Assembly (NCBI GenBank): GCA_014238065.1
Contig: JABABU010000031.1
Location: 51,373 to 115,372, forward strand
Reading direction: 5' to 3'
Length of the DNA stretch: 64,000 nucleotides
DNA from: Actinomycetota bacterium
GTDB taxonomy: Bacteria; Actinomycetota; Acidimicrobiia; Acidimicrobiales; Poriferisodalaceae
Shown here: positions 48,794 to 57,194 of the stretch, one piece after another
Layout: each line of letters opens with the position of its first letter
How positions within the stretch are numbered: the stretch's first letter is position 1
Program-made: the position numbers and the translations under genes
Notes under the pieces: generated by a model
Seen by the model: only the letters and a program-made list of their open reading frames with translations
Told to the model about the DNA's origin: nothing
Databases searched by the model: none

Positions 48794-49768
48794 GTGAGCA
48801 TCCCCCGCCCGATGCTGGCTGTCCCCGGTGAACTGCCGGACACCGAATCGGATTGGGTTTTCGAGTTCAAGTGGGATGGGGTCCGAGCAGTCGCCGTCAT
48901 AGATGGCGGCGACGTGAAGCTGTGGAGCCGCAACGCGAAGAACATGACTACTGCATATCCCGAGCTTTCAGGCCTCGGCCGAGAGTTCGGCGAGGGTCGA
49001 ACCGTCCTCGATGGTGAGATCGTCGTGCTCGACGAGAACCATCGCCCCGATTTCGGACTGCTTGTGCATCGTATTCACATTTCCAATCAGTCTGCGGCCG
49101 TCGAGCTGGCCAGGTCTCATCCCGCGACCTATTTCATCTTCGACGTGCTGATGATCGGCGGAGTAGACGCGACCTCGCTGCCCTGGACCGACCGACGTCG
49201 CCTTCTCGAAACGCTCGATCTCGACGGGGTTTCGTGGCGTGTGCCTCCGGTCTTCGTCGGAGAGGGCGAAGTGACCCTGGAAGCCGCAGTGAGACTCGAC
49301 CTTGAAGGTGTCGTCGCCAAGCGCACAGACAGCGTCTATAGCGAAGGAACTCGTAGCCAGTCATGGCGCAAGGTGAAGTTGATCAAGCGGGACGAGTTCG
49401 TCATCGGAGGCTGGACCGACGGCGGAGGCAAGCGTGTCGGGGGATTCGGATCCCTGATGCTCGGCGTCTATGACGACGATGACCTTCGGTACGTCGGATC
49501 GGTCGGAACCGGCTTCAGCGACGTGCTCATCGCCGACCTGATGACGCAACTAGTCGAGTTCGAGACCGGCATCGATCCCTTCCAGGGAGGCCCAGATCGC
49601 CCTGATGGGCACTTCGTCGACCCGGTGATGGTGGCTGAGATCGCATACGGAGAGTGGACGCGGGACCTTGTACTGAGGCACCCTTCCTTCAAGGGATTGC
49701 GATTTGACCGACAGGCTCACGAGGTGAACTTCGACTCCATGGGCGGCCTCGGGAGGCGCGTTCGCTGA
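48794..49768 (+). CDS. ATP-dependent DNA ligase (LigC/LigD ligase-domain type)
   Basis: A 324-residue stand-alone ligase. Motif I EFKWDGVRA places the adenylated Lys at residue 26. Other nucleotidyltransferase motifs are visible: WSRNAKNMT, VLDGEIVVLD (III), FIFDVL (IIIa), LEGVVAKR (IV) and WRKVK (V). These are followed by an OB-fold domain ending in HPSFKGLRFDR. Its ku and primase neighbours indicate double-strand break repair by end joining. In mycobacteria these ligase and polymerase activities are domains of one LigD protein; here they are separate genes. GTG start. Confidence 0.93.
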   Translation: MSIPRPMLAVPGELPDTESDWVFEFKWDGVRAVAVIDGGDVKLWSRNAKNMTTAYPELSGLGREFGEGRTVLDGEIVVLDENHRPDFGLLVHRIHISNQSAAVELARSHPATYFIFDVLMIGGVDATSLPWTDRRRLLETLDLDGVSWRVPPVFVGEGEVTLEAAVRLDLEGVVAKRTDSVYSEGTRSQSWRKVKLIKRDEFVIGGWTDGGGKRVGGFGSLMLGVYDDDDLRYVGSVGTGFSDVLIADLMTQLVEFETGIDPFQGGPDRPDGHFVDPVMVAEIAYGEWTRDLVLRHPSFKGLRFDRQAHEVNFDSMGGLGRRVR

Positions 49769-49824
49769 CTCTCACGAGTCACGGAAGTCGCGACACGACG
49801 TCGCAGGAGTGAGCGGAGACTCAA

Positions 49825-50682
49825 GTGCCAAGAGCGATTTGGAACGGATCGATCAGCTTCGGTCTGGTCACGATCCCCGTCAAGCTCTACAACGCAGTGT
49901 CACGCAAGTCGGTGCGGTTCAACCAGCTCGACGACCGAACCGGAAGCAGAATCAAGTACGCGAAGATCAGCGCAGCCGACGGTTCGGAAGTCTCGCAGAA
50001 CAACATCGTGCGCGGCTACGAGTACACCAAGGGTCAGTACATCCTCGTGAGCGACGAGGAGATCCAGAGTGTCGCCCCCAAGGCCGGCCGGTCAGTCGAT
50101 ATCGAGGCTTTCGTCGGTCTCGAGGAGATCGATCCGATGTGGTTCGACGGTTCGTATTACGTCGCGCCAGCGGAGGGATTCGAGAAGGCCTATCGGCTCC
50201 TCGTCGAAGCAATGAGCGAGGAAGGGCGCGTCGCTCTGGCCCGGTTCGTGCGAAGCAACAAGCAGTACCTGGCCGCGATCAGACCGAACCACAACCATCT
50301 GCAACTCGCAACGATGGTGTACGCCGATGAGATCGTCCCGGCGACCGACATCCCCGAGTTCGAGGGGCTCGACGAGGTTGAGCTGACCGAGGGCGAGATG
50401 GCGATGGCACGTCAGCTCATCGGCTCGCTCGCGACCCAGTTCGATCCGCAGCACTACCGAGACACGCACCGTGAGGAGCTTGTTGCGTTGCTCGAACGCA
50501 AAGCGGCAGGCGAAGAGATCGTGACAGCGGTGCCCGAGGTCGACGATGGGAAGGTCGTCGACCTGCTGGCTGCGCTCGAGGCATCGGTGGCCGCCGCGAA
50601 GGCGGGTCGAAGCGACCGCGACGTACCGACCAAGAAGAAGCCCGCGAAGAAGGCAACTGCCCAGAAGCGCAAGAGCGCCTGA
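49825..50682 (+). CDS. ku: Ku protein (non-homologous end joining)
   Basis: A 285-residue bacterial Ku, a ring-forming homodimer that threads onto DNA ends and recruits ligase and polymerase. The start is typical: RAIWNGSISFGLVTIPVKLY. The core includes RGYEYTKGQYILVSDEEI and the FVGLEEIDPMWFDGSYYV segment. The C-terminal tail is Lys-rich (KKKPAKKATAQKRKSA), like those thought to help end binding and bridging. GCGGAG is placed 6 bases before GTG 49825. It sits between the ligase and LigD-type primase genes. Confidence 0.97.
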   Translation: MPRAIWNGSISFGLVTIPVKLYNAVSRKSVRFNQLDDRTGSRIKYAKISAADGSEVSQNNIVRGYEYTKGQYILVSDEEIQSVAPKAGRSVDIEAFVGLEEIDPMWFDGSYYVAPAEGFEKAYRLLVEAMSEEGRVALARFVRSNKQYLAAIRPNHNHLQLATMVYADEIVPATDIPEFEGLDEVELTEGEMAMARQLIGSLATQFDPQHYRDTHREELVALLERKAAGEEIVTAVPEVDDGKVVDLLAALEASVAAAKAGRSDRDVPTKKKPAKKATAQKRKSA

Positions 50683-50689
50683 TCACGAC

Positions 50690-51586
50690 GTGGCCGTTCA
50701 GGCGACGACCGTCGAGGTCGACGGGCGACGGGTCCGCCTGACGAATCTGGACAAGGTCCTCTACCCGACCGCCGAGTTCACCAAAGCTCAGGTGATCGGG
50801 TACTACGCGGCGATTGCGGCCACCATGGTCCCGCATCTCAACGGTCGTCCGCTGACGTTCACGCGATGGCCAAACGGAACCGACGGCGACTCGTTTTTCG
50901 AGAAGAACCGACCATCGCATGCCCCCGATTGGCTCGACTCGATGGAGGGGCCCGGGGGTGTTTACAGTTCGACGATCGACCATCCGGCCGGGCTGGTCTG
51001 GGCCGGGAACCAGGCTGCACTCGAAGTGCACGCGCCGCTCGCTCTCGGTGCCGATCTCGACACGCCGATGACCGTCGCATTCGATCTTGATCCAGGTGCT
51101 CCTGCCGACATCGTCGACTGCGCTGACGTTGCGCTGTGGCTCCGTGAGGTTCTCGACAGCATCGGCCTTGCAGGCTTTCCGAAGACGTCGGGCTCCAAAG
51201 GAATGCAGGTCTATGTCCCGTTGAACACACCTGCCACATATGACCAGTCGTCGGGTTTCGCTCTTGCAGTGGGTCAGCTGCTGGCGAAGCAGCACCCCGA
51301 TCGTGTGCTTGTGGAGATGAACAAGGACCAGAGAAAGGGCAAGGTGTTCGTCGACTGGAGTCAGAACAGCCGCGCCAAGACGACGATCAGCGTTTACTCG
51401 TTGCGCGCACGGCCGCGCCCGACCATCTCAACGCCGCTCGGTTGGGACGAGGTCGAACGGCTTGCTGCTGACCGTGACGCCACCGCGTTCGCCTTCGAAC
51501 CTGATGACGTGATTGCAAGGGTCGGCGCGAATGGTGATCTCTTCGCCGACGTGCTCATCCTCGAGCAGCGACTTCCGCACACGTGA
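50690..51586 (+). CDS. LigD-type primase/polymerase (NHEJ polymerase domain)
   Basis: A 298-residue archaeo-eukaryotic primase-fold polymerase equivalent to the POL domain of LigD. The metal-binding pair is Asp122 and Asp124 in AFDLDPG, with SGSKGMQVYVPL and the third carboxylate in GKVFVDWSQN. It adds (ribo)nucleotides and fills gaps at broken ends held by Ku. There is no fused ligase or 3'-phosphoesterase domain. GTG 50690 lies seven bases after the ku stop; the frame is open further upstream inside ku but that part is not homologous. With the ligase and Ku it makes a three-gene end-joining set. Confidence 0.94.
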   Translation: MAVQATTVEVDGRRVRLTNLDKVLYPTAEFTKAQVIGYYAAIAATMVPHLNGRPLTFTRWPNGTDGDSFFEKNRPSHAPDWLDSMEGPGGVYSSTIDHPAGLVWAGNQAALEVHAPLALGADLDTPMTVAFDLDPGAPADIVDCADVALWLREVLDSIGLAGFPKTSGSKGMQVYVPLNTPATYDQSSGFALAVGQLLAKQHPDRVLVEMNKDQRKGKVFVDWSQNSRAKTTISVYSLRARPRPTISTPLGWDEVERLAADRDATAFAFEPDDVIARVGANGDLFADVLILEQRLPHT

Positions 51587-51703
51587 TGAGGTTGCGGCCG
51601 CGACTTCTGTCTCGTCGAGACATCCCCGAGTTGACAACGATGGAAGAGGACATGGCGTCGGGCATCGGCTCAAGGCCGCTGCCCGGTCAAGTCGTGACGT
51701 GAG

Positions 51704-52339
51704 TCAGTGTGGCTTCGGCCTGAACAAGTCGGCACGCAGCTGTGCAACTTCGATGCCGGCGTTGCAGCCAGGCAAGTGGTCGTTGACGAGACCCATTGCC
51801 TGCATGAAGGCGTAGGCGGTGGTTGGCCCGACGAACGACCAGCCCCGTTTCTTCAGATCTTTCGACAGCGCGATCGACGTCGGGGTCGTCGCTGGCACTG
51901 GCACTGCTGGAGTTCGATCGCCTTCGATCTCCGCGGGTTCCCACATCCAGAAGTACGCACCGAGTGAGCCGAATTCCTCGGTCAACTCGATTGCTCGCGC
52001 CGCGTTGTTGATGGTGCTTTCGATCTTCTTGCGGTGGCGGATGATGCCGGCGTCATCGAGCAGCCGTTCGACGTCGGATGGCCCGAATGCCGCGACCTTC
52101 TCGATGTCGAAGTCCTCGAATGCCGCTCGGAAGTTCTCCCGTTTCCGCAGGATCGTGATCCACGACAGACCCGCCTGGAAACCCTCGAGGCAGACCTTCT
52201 CGAACAGTCGGGTGTCGTTTGCCACGGGCCGTCCCCACTCGTGATCGTGGTACTCGATGTAGTCGGCAAGCGCGCCGGGCCACCAGCACCGACGAACGCC
52301 GTCCTCGCCAACCTGCGACCAGTCGCGCTGTTCAGCCAT
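51704..52339 (-). CDS. tag: DNA-3-methyladenine glycosylase I
   Basis: A 211-residue TagI-type glycosylase that removes 3-methyladenine from DNA. It carries the zinc-snap and substrate residues: RRCWWPG near the N-terminus, YHDHEWGRP, EGFQAGLSWITIL and, near the C-terminus, FVGPTTAYAFMQAMGLVNDH followed by LPGC. It is convergent with the end-joining operon, so the region is rich in DNA repair genes. Length slightly above the 190 of the E. coli protein because of an insertion around residues 140-155. Confidence 0.95.
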   Translation of the reverse strand: MAEQRDWSQVGEDGVRRCWWPGALADYIEYHDHEWGRPVANDTRLFEKVCLEGFQAGLSWITILRKRENFRAAFEDFDIEKVAAFGPSDVERLLDDAGIIRHRKKIESTINNAARAIELTEEFGSLGAYFWMWEPAEIEGDRTPAVPVPATTPTSIALSKDLKKRGWSFVGPTTAYAFMQAMGLVNDHLPGCNAGIEVAQLRADLFRPKPH

Positions 52340-52491
52340 CGTTGTCCTCTCCTGACCACCGAGCCTTTGGAGAGACAGTCTGGCGTGTCGGCTGCACGAC
52401 GAGATGGGGCCGCCTCGGTCCGAGTGGTGCGATTGAACGCTGCGGTTGCCTTTGGCATGGCCTCATCGTCGGCGAGTTGCTCGACCATCGC

Positions 52492-53853
52492 TCAACGGCC
52501 GGCGGAACGTCGCGGCCGGTGCGGAAGGTCTCGCGGCGACGTTGCCGCAGCGAAACACGACACGGCGACCAGCAGACCCCACCAGATCAGCAGCGCCCGT
52601 CCCGGCTGCCAGCCGCTGCGATCACCGACGGCGATCAGCGCGCCACCAACCCCGGAGGCGATGGCGAAGCCGATGACGTCAGCCAGTTGAAGGCTGGCCG
52701 AAACTGATCCCACGTTCCCTTCAGGTGCTTCGCGCAGCGCAACGACGTTGACCGAGCCGAAAACGAGGCCGACTCCGAACCCAGCGAATGCCCAGGCGCA
52801 GAGCGCGATGATCAACGAGTCGTCGACATCGGTGGTGATGAGCATGGTCGTCATTACACCGAAGGCGACGATGAGATGGCCGATGCGGTTCATGGAGCGC
52901 TCGCTCCAGACCTCGTGCTTGCGCGCCACCGTCCACGATCCGATGGTCCAGGTCAGGGCGGCAGCGGTCAGCGCCAGCCCGGCGACAGTTGCGCTGTGGC
53001 CGTGGATATCGGTGAGCGCGAGAGGGATGAATGTCTCCGTTCCGAGGAAAACCAACCCGGCGAGGAGTTTCGACAACATGGCTCCGCCGAGGACCCCGCT
53101 CCCGGTGAGCGACCCAGCTGGGAGCAACTTGGAAAGGCTGCTGAGCAGCCAGGTGACACAGACGACTCCGGTGGACGCGACGACTACGAGACTGCTCGCG
53201 GCAAGGCCGACCTGTAGGAGCACTATCGAAGCCGCGACACCGACGGCCGCGAACAGTTGACCCCTCCGCACTGACTCTGGCGGGGGAACCGGCACGCTTC
53301 GAAGACGTGGAATCGTCAGACCGGCAGCTGGAGCGACCATCATCAGCAAGATGATGAACACCCACCGCCAGTGGAATTGCTCGGCAACCCAAGCCGCGCC
53401 CGAGGGAGCGATGAGCGATGGTACGACCCACGCCGTGGACATCGCCGCCAGCACTTTTGGGCGGGTCGCATCATCGAATCTCGACGCCACGATGGCGTAG
53501 GTGACGGTCGCGAGAATGCCTGCACCGAGGCCCTGGACGGTCCGTGTCAGCGCCAAGGTGAACATCGATGGGGCCGCAGCTCCCAGAGCGAGACCAACAG
53601 CGAACACGGTGAGTCCCACCGTGAGCATGGAGCTGAACGTATGACGGCCGACCTGTTGCCCAGTGGCGACGATCGCCACGATGTTCGACACAACGAAGAG
53701 AGAGAACACAGCGCCGTACCACTGGCGACCACCGAGGTCGCTCTCGATCACCGGCATCGCGGCGACGAGAGCCAGAGCGTCTACGGCAAACGTCGTGATG
53801 ATGAGGACCAGCCCCACTGTCAGCCCGACGGCAACCCGATCCTCAGGTGCCAT
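52492..53853 (-). CDS. MFS transporter, DHA2-like
   Basis: A 453-residue permease with about 14 hydrophobic segments, more than the 12 of the other MFS proteins in the window, suggesting the DHA2 (14-helix) drug/proton antiporter group. The motif LTRTVQGLGAGILATVTYAI resembles motif C/B regions of that family. The ATG overlaps the end of the LOG gene by 11 bases (its upstream neighbour on the same strand), so they are co-transcribed. Substrate unknown. Confidence 0.88.
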   Translation of the reverse strand: MAPEDRVAVGLTVGLVLIITTFAVDALALVAAMPVIESDLGGRQWYGAVFSLFVVSNIVAIVATGQQVGRHTFSSMLTVGLTVFAVGLALGAAAPSMFTLALTRTVQGLGAGILATVTYAIVASRFDDATRPKVLAAMSTAWVVPSLIAPSGAAWVAEQFHWRWVFIILLMMVAPAAGLTIPRLRSVPVPPPESVRRGQLFAAVGVAASIVLLQVGLAASSLVVVASTGVVCVTWLLSSLSKLLPAGSLTGSGVLGGAMLSKLLAGLVFLGTETFIPLALTDIHGHSATVAGLALTAAALTWTIGSWTVARKHEVWSERSMNRIGHLIVAFGVMTTMLITTDVDDSLIIALCAWAFAGFGVGLVFGSVNVVALREAPEGNVGSVSASLQLADVIGFAIASGVGGALIAVGDRSGWQPGRALLIWWGLLVAVSCFAAATSPRDLPHRPRRSAGR

Positions 53854-54436
53854 CTGCGTCGATCCACTTCGGAACCGCCTCTCGCGTGTAAGCGTCGATG
53901 GCAGGCAGAACCTCAGCCACCGACGTCACTCTCGTCAAGATGTCCCTGTTCACGCCCTTCATCAGACCGGCATCGACGGCGCCTTCGATGAGATCGAAGA
54001 GTGGGGCGTAGTAGTCATCGATGTCGACGACGATGATGGGCTTGGCGTGCATGCCGAGTTGGCTCCACGTCGCGATCTCGAACAGTTCTTCGAGCGTTCC
54101 GAGACCGCCGGGCAATGCCACGAACGCGTCGGCGAGCTCTGACATCTTCGTCTTCCGGGTGTGCATCGAGTCGACCTCGATGAGTTTGGTGATACCGGAG
54201 TGGCCGACCTCTCGAGAGAAGACAGCGGTCGGGATGACGCCGGTGACATGCCCGCCACCGCCCATCACAGCGTCGGCGATGGTGCCCATGAGCCCGACTC
54301 GGCCTCCGCCGTAGACCAGCCCGACGTTGTTGGCAGCCATGATTGTTCCGAGTTCGGCAGCCGAATCCCGAAATCTGTTGCCCGACCCGAGCGAGGAAGC
54401 GCAGTACACGCAGATGCGTCGAATCTCCGAAGGCAT
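53843..54436 (-). CDS. LOG-family protein (cytokinin riboside 5'-monophosphate phosphoribohydrolase-like)
   Basis: A 197-residue protein with the LONELY GUY signature PGGLGTLEELFE and the upstream GGGRVGLMG, both of which form the nucleotide-binding site. The family hydrolyses nucleoside 5'-monophosphates to free bases and ribose 5-phosphate; in bacteria the physiological substrate is often unknown. It belongs to the same SLOG superfamily as the C-terminal domain of the ribonuclease HI fusion at 34210. ATG 54436 is chosen because homology starts at RRICVYCASS; ATG 54466 would add ten residues. Followed by an overlapping MFS gene. Confidence 0.93.
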   Translation of the reverse strand: MPSEIRRICVYCASSLGSGNRFRDSAAELGTIMAANNVGLVYGGGRVGLMGTIADAVMGGGGHVTGVIPTAVFSREVGHSGITKLIEVDSMHTRKTKMSELADAFVALPGGLGTLEELFEIATWSQLGMHAKPIIVVDIDDYYAPLFDLIEGAVDAGLMKGVNRDILTRVTSVAEVLPAIDAYTREAVPKWIDADGT

Positions 54437-54513
54437 TGACGCACGGTAGCTGTACGAGCCCAACACATTGGACTCTGCTGTCCGAGGTGGTTGTGAGCGT
54501 TTACCTTGTTGGC

Positions 54514-55065
54514 GTGGACATCTCGACCAAGACGGGCGATGACGGCACTACCGGGCTTTTCTATGGGGGCAGGGTCGCCAAGAACGACGCGGCCCCGAAT
54601 GCCTACGGTGCCGTCGACGAGGCTCAGGCATGCGTAGGGCTGGTGCGTTCTTCTGCCGAGTCCGGTGGTGAACTCGACGTGATGCTGACGGCGATATGTC
54701 GTGATCTGTACGTGGCCATGGCCGAGCTGGCGACGGCGGCGGAAAATCGGCAGAAGCTGGTGGGAGGCTCGACCCTCGTCACTGAATCGATGGTCGAGAC
54801 CCTCGACGCCGTTGGTGGCGCGGTGTCCGATCGGTTCACGATGCCAACCGAGTTCGTCATCCCCGGTGAGTCGGAGGTGGCTGCTCGCCTCGATCTGGCC
54901 CGTACCGTGGTTCGTCGGGCCGAACGGGAATGTATCGACGCCGTCCACGACGGCTCGTCTGTGATTCCCTATCTGAACCGACTGTCGGATGTGCTGTGGA
55001 CGCTTGCGAGGTGGCAAGAAGGAAGTAGCCGAGCCACCCGATCGACGTCCGGTCTCGTCGACTGA
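54514..55065 (+). CDS. Cob(I)alamin adenosyltransferase, PduO type
   Basis: A 183-residue ATP:cob(I)alamin adenosyltransferase. The N-terminus STKTGDDGTTGLFYGGRVAK is the family signature, and the C-terminal RRAERECI and YLNRLSDVLWTLAR carry the ATP- and corrin-contact residues. It makes adenosylcobalamin, cofactor of methylmalonyl-CoA mutase and other enzymes. GTG 54514 is used because it places the signature at the right distance and TACCTT (54502-54507) lies six bases upstream, suggesting a leaderless mRNA; GTG 54493 and 54487 are in-frame alternatives. It is divergent from the LOG gene. Confidence 0.93.
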   Translation: MDISTKTGDDGTTGLFYGGRVAKNDAAPNAYGAVDEAQACVGLVRSSAESGGELDVMLTAICRDLYVAMAELATAAENRQKLVGGSTLVTESMVETLDAVGGAVSDRFTMPTEFVIPGESEVAARLDLARTVVRRAERECIDAVHDGSSVIPYLNRLSDVLWTLARWQEGSSRATRSTSGLVD

Positions 55066-55121
55066 GTGGCGACAACCTCACATCTGTCTCTTCGCACCGT
55101 TCTCACCGAAATGGAGTCCCA

Positions 55122-56564
55122 ATGCCTTTGACCCTCACTGCCGATCAGCTCACGCTCGTCGCGAATGCGCCCGACGACACAGCTGTGGTCGACGTTCCGT
55201 TGTACCAAAATGAACTCGAAGGGGCGCCGGTGGACGAAGACTTCATGTCCGCGGCCGGTTTCGAGGCGAAGTGCGGCCAGACCCTGCTCGTGCCGAGCGA
55301 AGAAGGCCCGCGTCTGTTGGTCGGACTCGGTGAGGCTGACGATCTCGATATCGCAAAGGTTCGCAAAGCTGCAGGTGCTTCGAGGTCAGCCGCCAAATCG
55401 TTCGGCTCGCTGACGACTCACATTGCCTCCGTGGCTGCGGGCCGACTTGGCACAGAAGCCGTCGCTGGCGCTGTGGTGCAGGGTGTCCTGCTGTCGTCGT
55501 ATCGCTTCGACGAGTTGCGCGGCGAACCACCGGATGCGGACGTGTTGGCGGGCGTGATCGTTGCGACATCGGCCGGTGAAGGTGTTGCCGAGGAAGCTGC
55601 GACCGTCGCCGCAGGGATCGCTCTCACCCGAGATCTCGTGAATCGTCCCGGGGGCACGCTTCGCGCTGTCGACTTGGCTGAGGCTGCGACTGCAGCCGCC
55701 GACGAGGCAGGGATCGACATCGAGGTATGGGATCTCGAACGATGCAGAGACGAGCGTCTGGGCGGAATACTCGCAGTGAACGCAGGATCGACCCACGAGC
55801 CTCGTCTGGTGAAGATGACCTACGAGCCCGATGGCGGATCGGACACGACCATCGTGTTCGTCGGCAAAGGCATCACGTTCGACACCGGCGGCCTCTCGTT
55901 GAAGTCCGGCGAGGGCATGATGGGCATGAAGACCGACATGGGCGGTGCGGCAGCGGTGGTCGGAGCCATGCGAGCCATCAGGACGGCGTCTCCGGCGGTC
56001 AGAGTGGTCGGCATCTGTTGCTGTACCGACAATCAGCCCGGCCCGGAAGCGATCATGCCTGGGGATGTGTTCGCGGCCAGAAACGGCAAGACGGTCGAGG
56101 TGCTCAACACCGATGCCGAAGGTCGACTGGTTCTGGCTGACGGGTTGAGCCTCGCCGTCGAGATGGCACCGGCCGCGATCATCGACCTCGCGACCCTCAC
56201 TGGTGCGTGTCTGGTTGCGCTCGGAGGCGATATCGCCGGCCTCATGGGAAGCGACGATGACCTGATCGAGCGAGTCAAGTCAGCGGCCGCCACCGCCGGT
56301 GACGAGATGTGGCATCTGCCGCTTCCTGCCCAATATCGCAAGCAGCTCGATTCGACCGTCGCCGATCTGAAGAACATCGGGACCGGTCGCTGGGGAGGCA
56401 CGCTGACCGCCGGATTGTTTCTGAAGGAGTTCACCGGCGACGTTCCCTGGGTTCATCTCGACATCGCAGGGCCGGTGACGACCGAAGATGCATCGGGCGA
56501 ATACACCAAGGGTGCGACTGGTTTCGCGGTTCGCACACTGCTCGAGGTCGCCGGAGGCTTCTGA
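55122..56564 (+). CDS. pepA: Leucyl aminopeptidase (M17)
   Basis: A 480-residue M17 metallopeptidase. The C-terminal catalytic domain has FVGKGITFDTGGLSLK, the family signature NTDAEGRL and the Lys and Arg residues flanking a two-zinc site; the N-terminal ~160 residues form the divergent macro-domain-like part. It removes N-terminal amino acids from peptides in the cytosol as a hexamer. AUG start 56 bases after the cobalamin transferase gene with AATGGAG upstream. It converges on the small hypothetical gene at 56577. Confidence 0.96.
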   Translation: MPLTLTADQLTLVANAPDDTAVVDVPLYQNELEGAPVDEDFMSAAGFEAKCGQTLLVPSEEGPRLLVGLGEADDLDIAKVRKAAGASRSAAKSFGSLTTHIASVAAGRLGTEAVAGAVVQGVLLSSYRFDELRGEPPDADVLAGVIVATSAGEGVAEEAATVAAGIALTRDLVNRPGGTLRAVDLAEAATAAADEAGIDIEVWDLERCRDERLGGILAVNAGSTHEPRLVKMTYEPDGGSDTTIVFVGKGITFDTGGLSLKSGEGMMGMKTDMGGAAAVVGAMRAIRTASPAVRVVGICCCTDNQPGPEAIMPGDVFAARNGKTVEVLNTDAEGRLVLADGLSLAVEMAPAAIIDLATLTGACLVALGGDIAGLMGSDDDLIERVKSAAATAGDEMWHLPLPAQYRKQLDSTVADLKNIGTGRWGGTLTAGLFLKEFTGDVPWVHLDIAGPVTTEDASGEYTKGATGFAVRTLLEVAGGF

Positions 56565-56576
56565 GCCGTCTTGGTG

Positions 56577-57062
56577 CTAGACCGCCCCGGCGCCGTTGTC
56601 GCTTTTGGTGCTGGTGTCCCACTTCTCGTGGGCCGTTTGGAGCGACTCCGGCAGTCTCTCGACCTGACGGCTGCTGATCGAAGGCAGGTGGCGTCTCACG
56701 GCCAGGGTGTGCCCGTTCACCGTCGTCGCCATGTTGAAGCGAATCAGGCGATCAACTGTTCTTGCAAAGGCCGCGCTTCGTTGGCGGCCCGACGCAAGAC
56801 CGATAGCCCTTGCCGTCTCCTCGATCTCGATCCAGACTCCGGGCCCGGCGTCGCCACTGTCGAGCGAGGCCGTCTCGTCGAGCCGACGAGCGAGGTGGCG
56901 CATGAGCCACACGGCCGTGGGGCCGAGGATGCCGAGCCAGAAGAGCTCGACGTAGGTTGATCGGGGATCGTGATCCGTCGAGTTTGGCGCAGCAACCGGC
57001 CATTCGACGACTCGGATGTGGCCGAGCTCCAGATCGGGTACAAGAACCTGTGAATGTGGCAT
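56577..57062 (-). CDS. Conserved hypothetical protein, possible winged-helix
   Basis: A 161-residue protein of the type found widely in actinobacteria but without an assigned role. The core, STYVELFWLGILGPTAVWLM, is followed by an acidic helix, a conserved ETARAIGLASGRQRSAAFAR stretch and a hydrophobic-basic segment (DRLIRFNMATTVNGHTLAVR) that resembles a winged helix-turn-helix. ATG 57062 has GAGGGA about 5 bases upstream. The promoter is unusually good for this window (TTGCAA, 17 bases, TATCAT; see 57112-57140), and repeated CATGAAA motifs fill its spacer, so the gene is probably tightly regulated. Confidence 0.72.
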   Translation of the reverse strand: MPHSQVLVPDLELGHIRVVEWPVAAPNSTDHDPRSTYVELFWLGILGPTAVWLMRHLARRLDETASLDSGDAGPGVWIEIEETARAIGLASGRQRSAAFARTVDRLIRFNMATTVNGHTLAVRRHLPSISSRQVERLPESLQTAHEKWDTSTKSDNGAGAV

Positions 57063-57111
57063 GGCTTCCCTCTTTCGGACTCTCGAGGAGATTCGAACGG
57101 GAAGTACTGAC

Positions 57112-57140
57112 ATGATATTTCATGCTGTTTCATGTTGCAA
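57112..57140 (-). promoter_or_regulatory. Promoter with direct-repeat operator in the -35/-10 spacer
   Basis: On the minus strand TTGCAA (57140-57135) and TATCAT (57117-57112) are separated by exactly 17 bases. The spacer is CATGAAA-CAG-CATGAAA, a direct repeat with a 10-base period (one helical turn). CATGA-TATT-TCATG (57111-57124) makes an additional dyad with the -10. It drives the hypothetical gene at 57062 and lies 55 bases from the sirtuin start, so a protein bound here could control both. Confidence 0.55.
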
Positions 57141-57194
57141 GACATCGGTCGGGACATGGCGCTAGGTTCGGACAGGTCGAACCGAAGGGGCGCG

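Noticed and set aside
57089..57105. CGTTCGAATC on the minus strand, resembling a tRNA T-loop
   Set aside because: It lies between the promoter and start of the hypothetical gene and has no tRNA arms.
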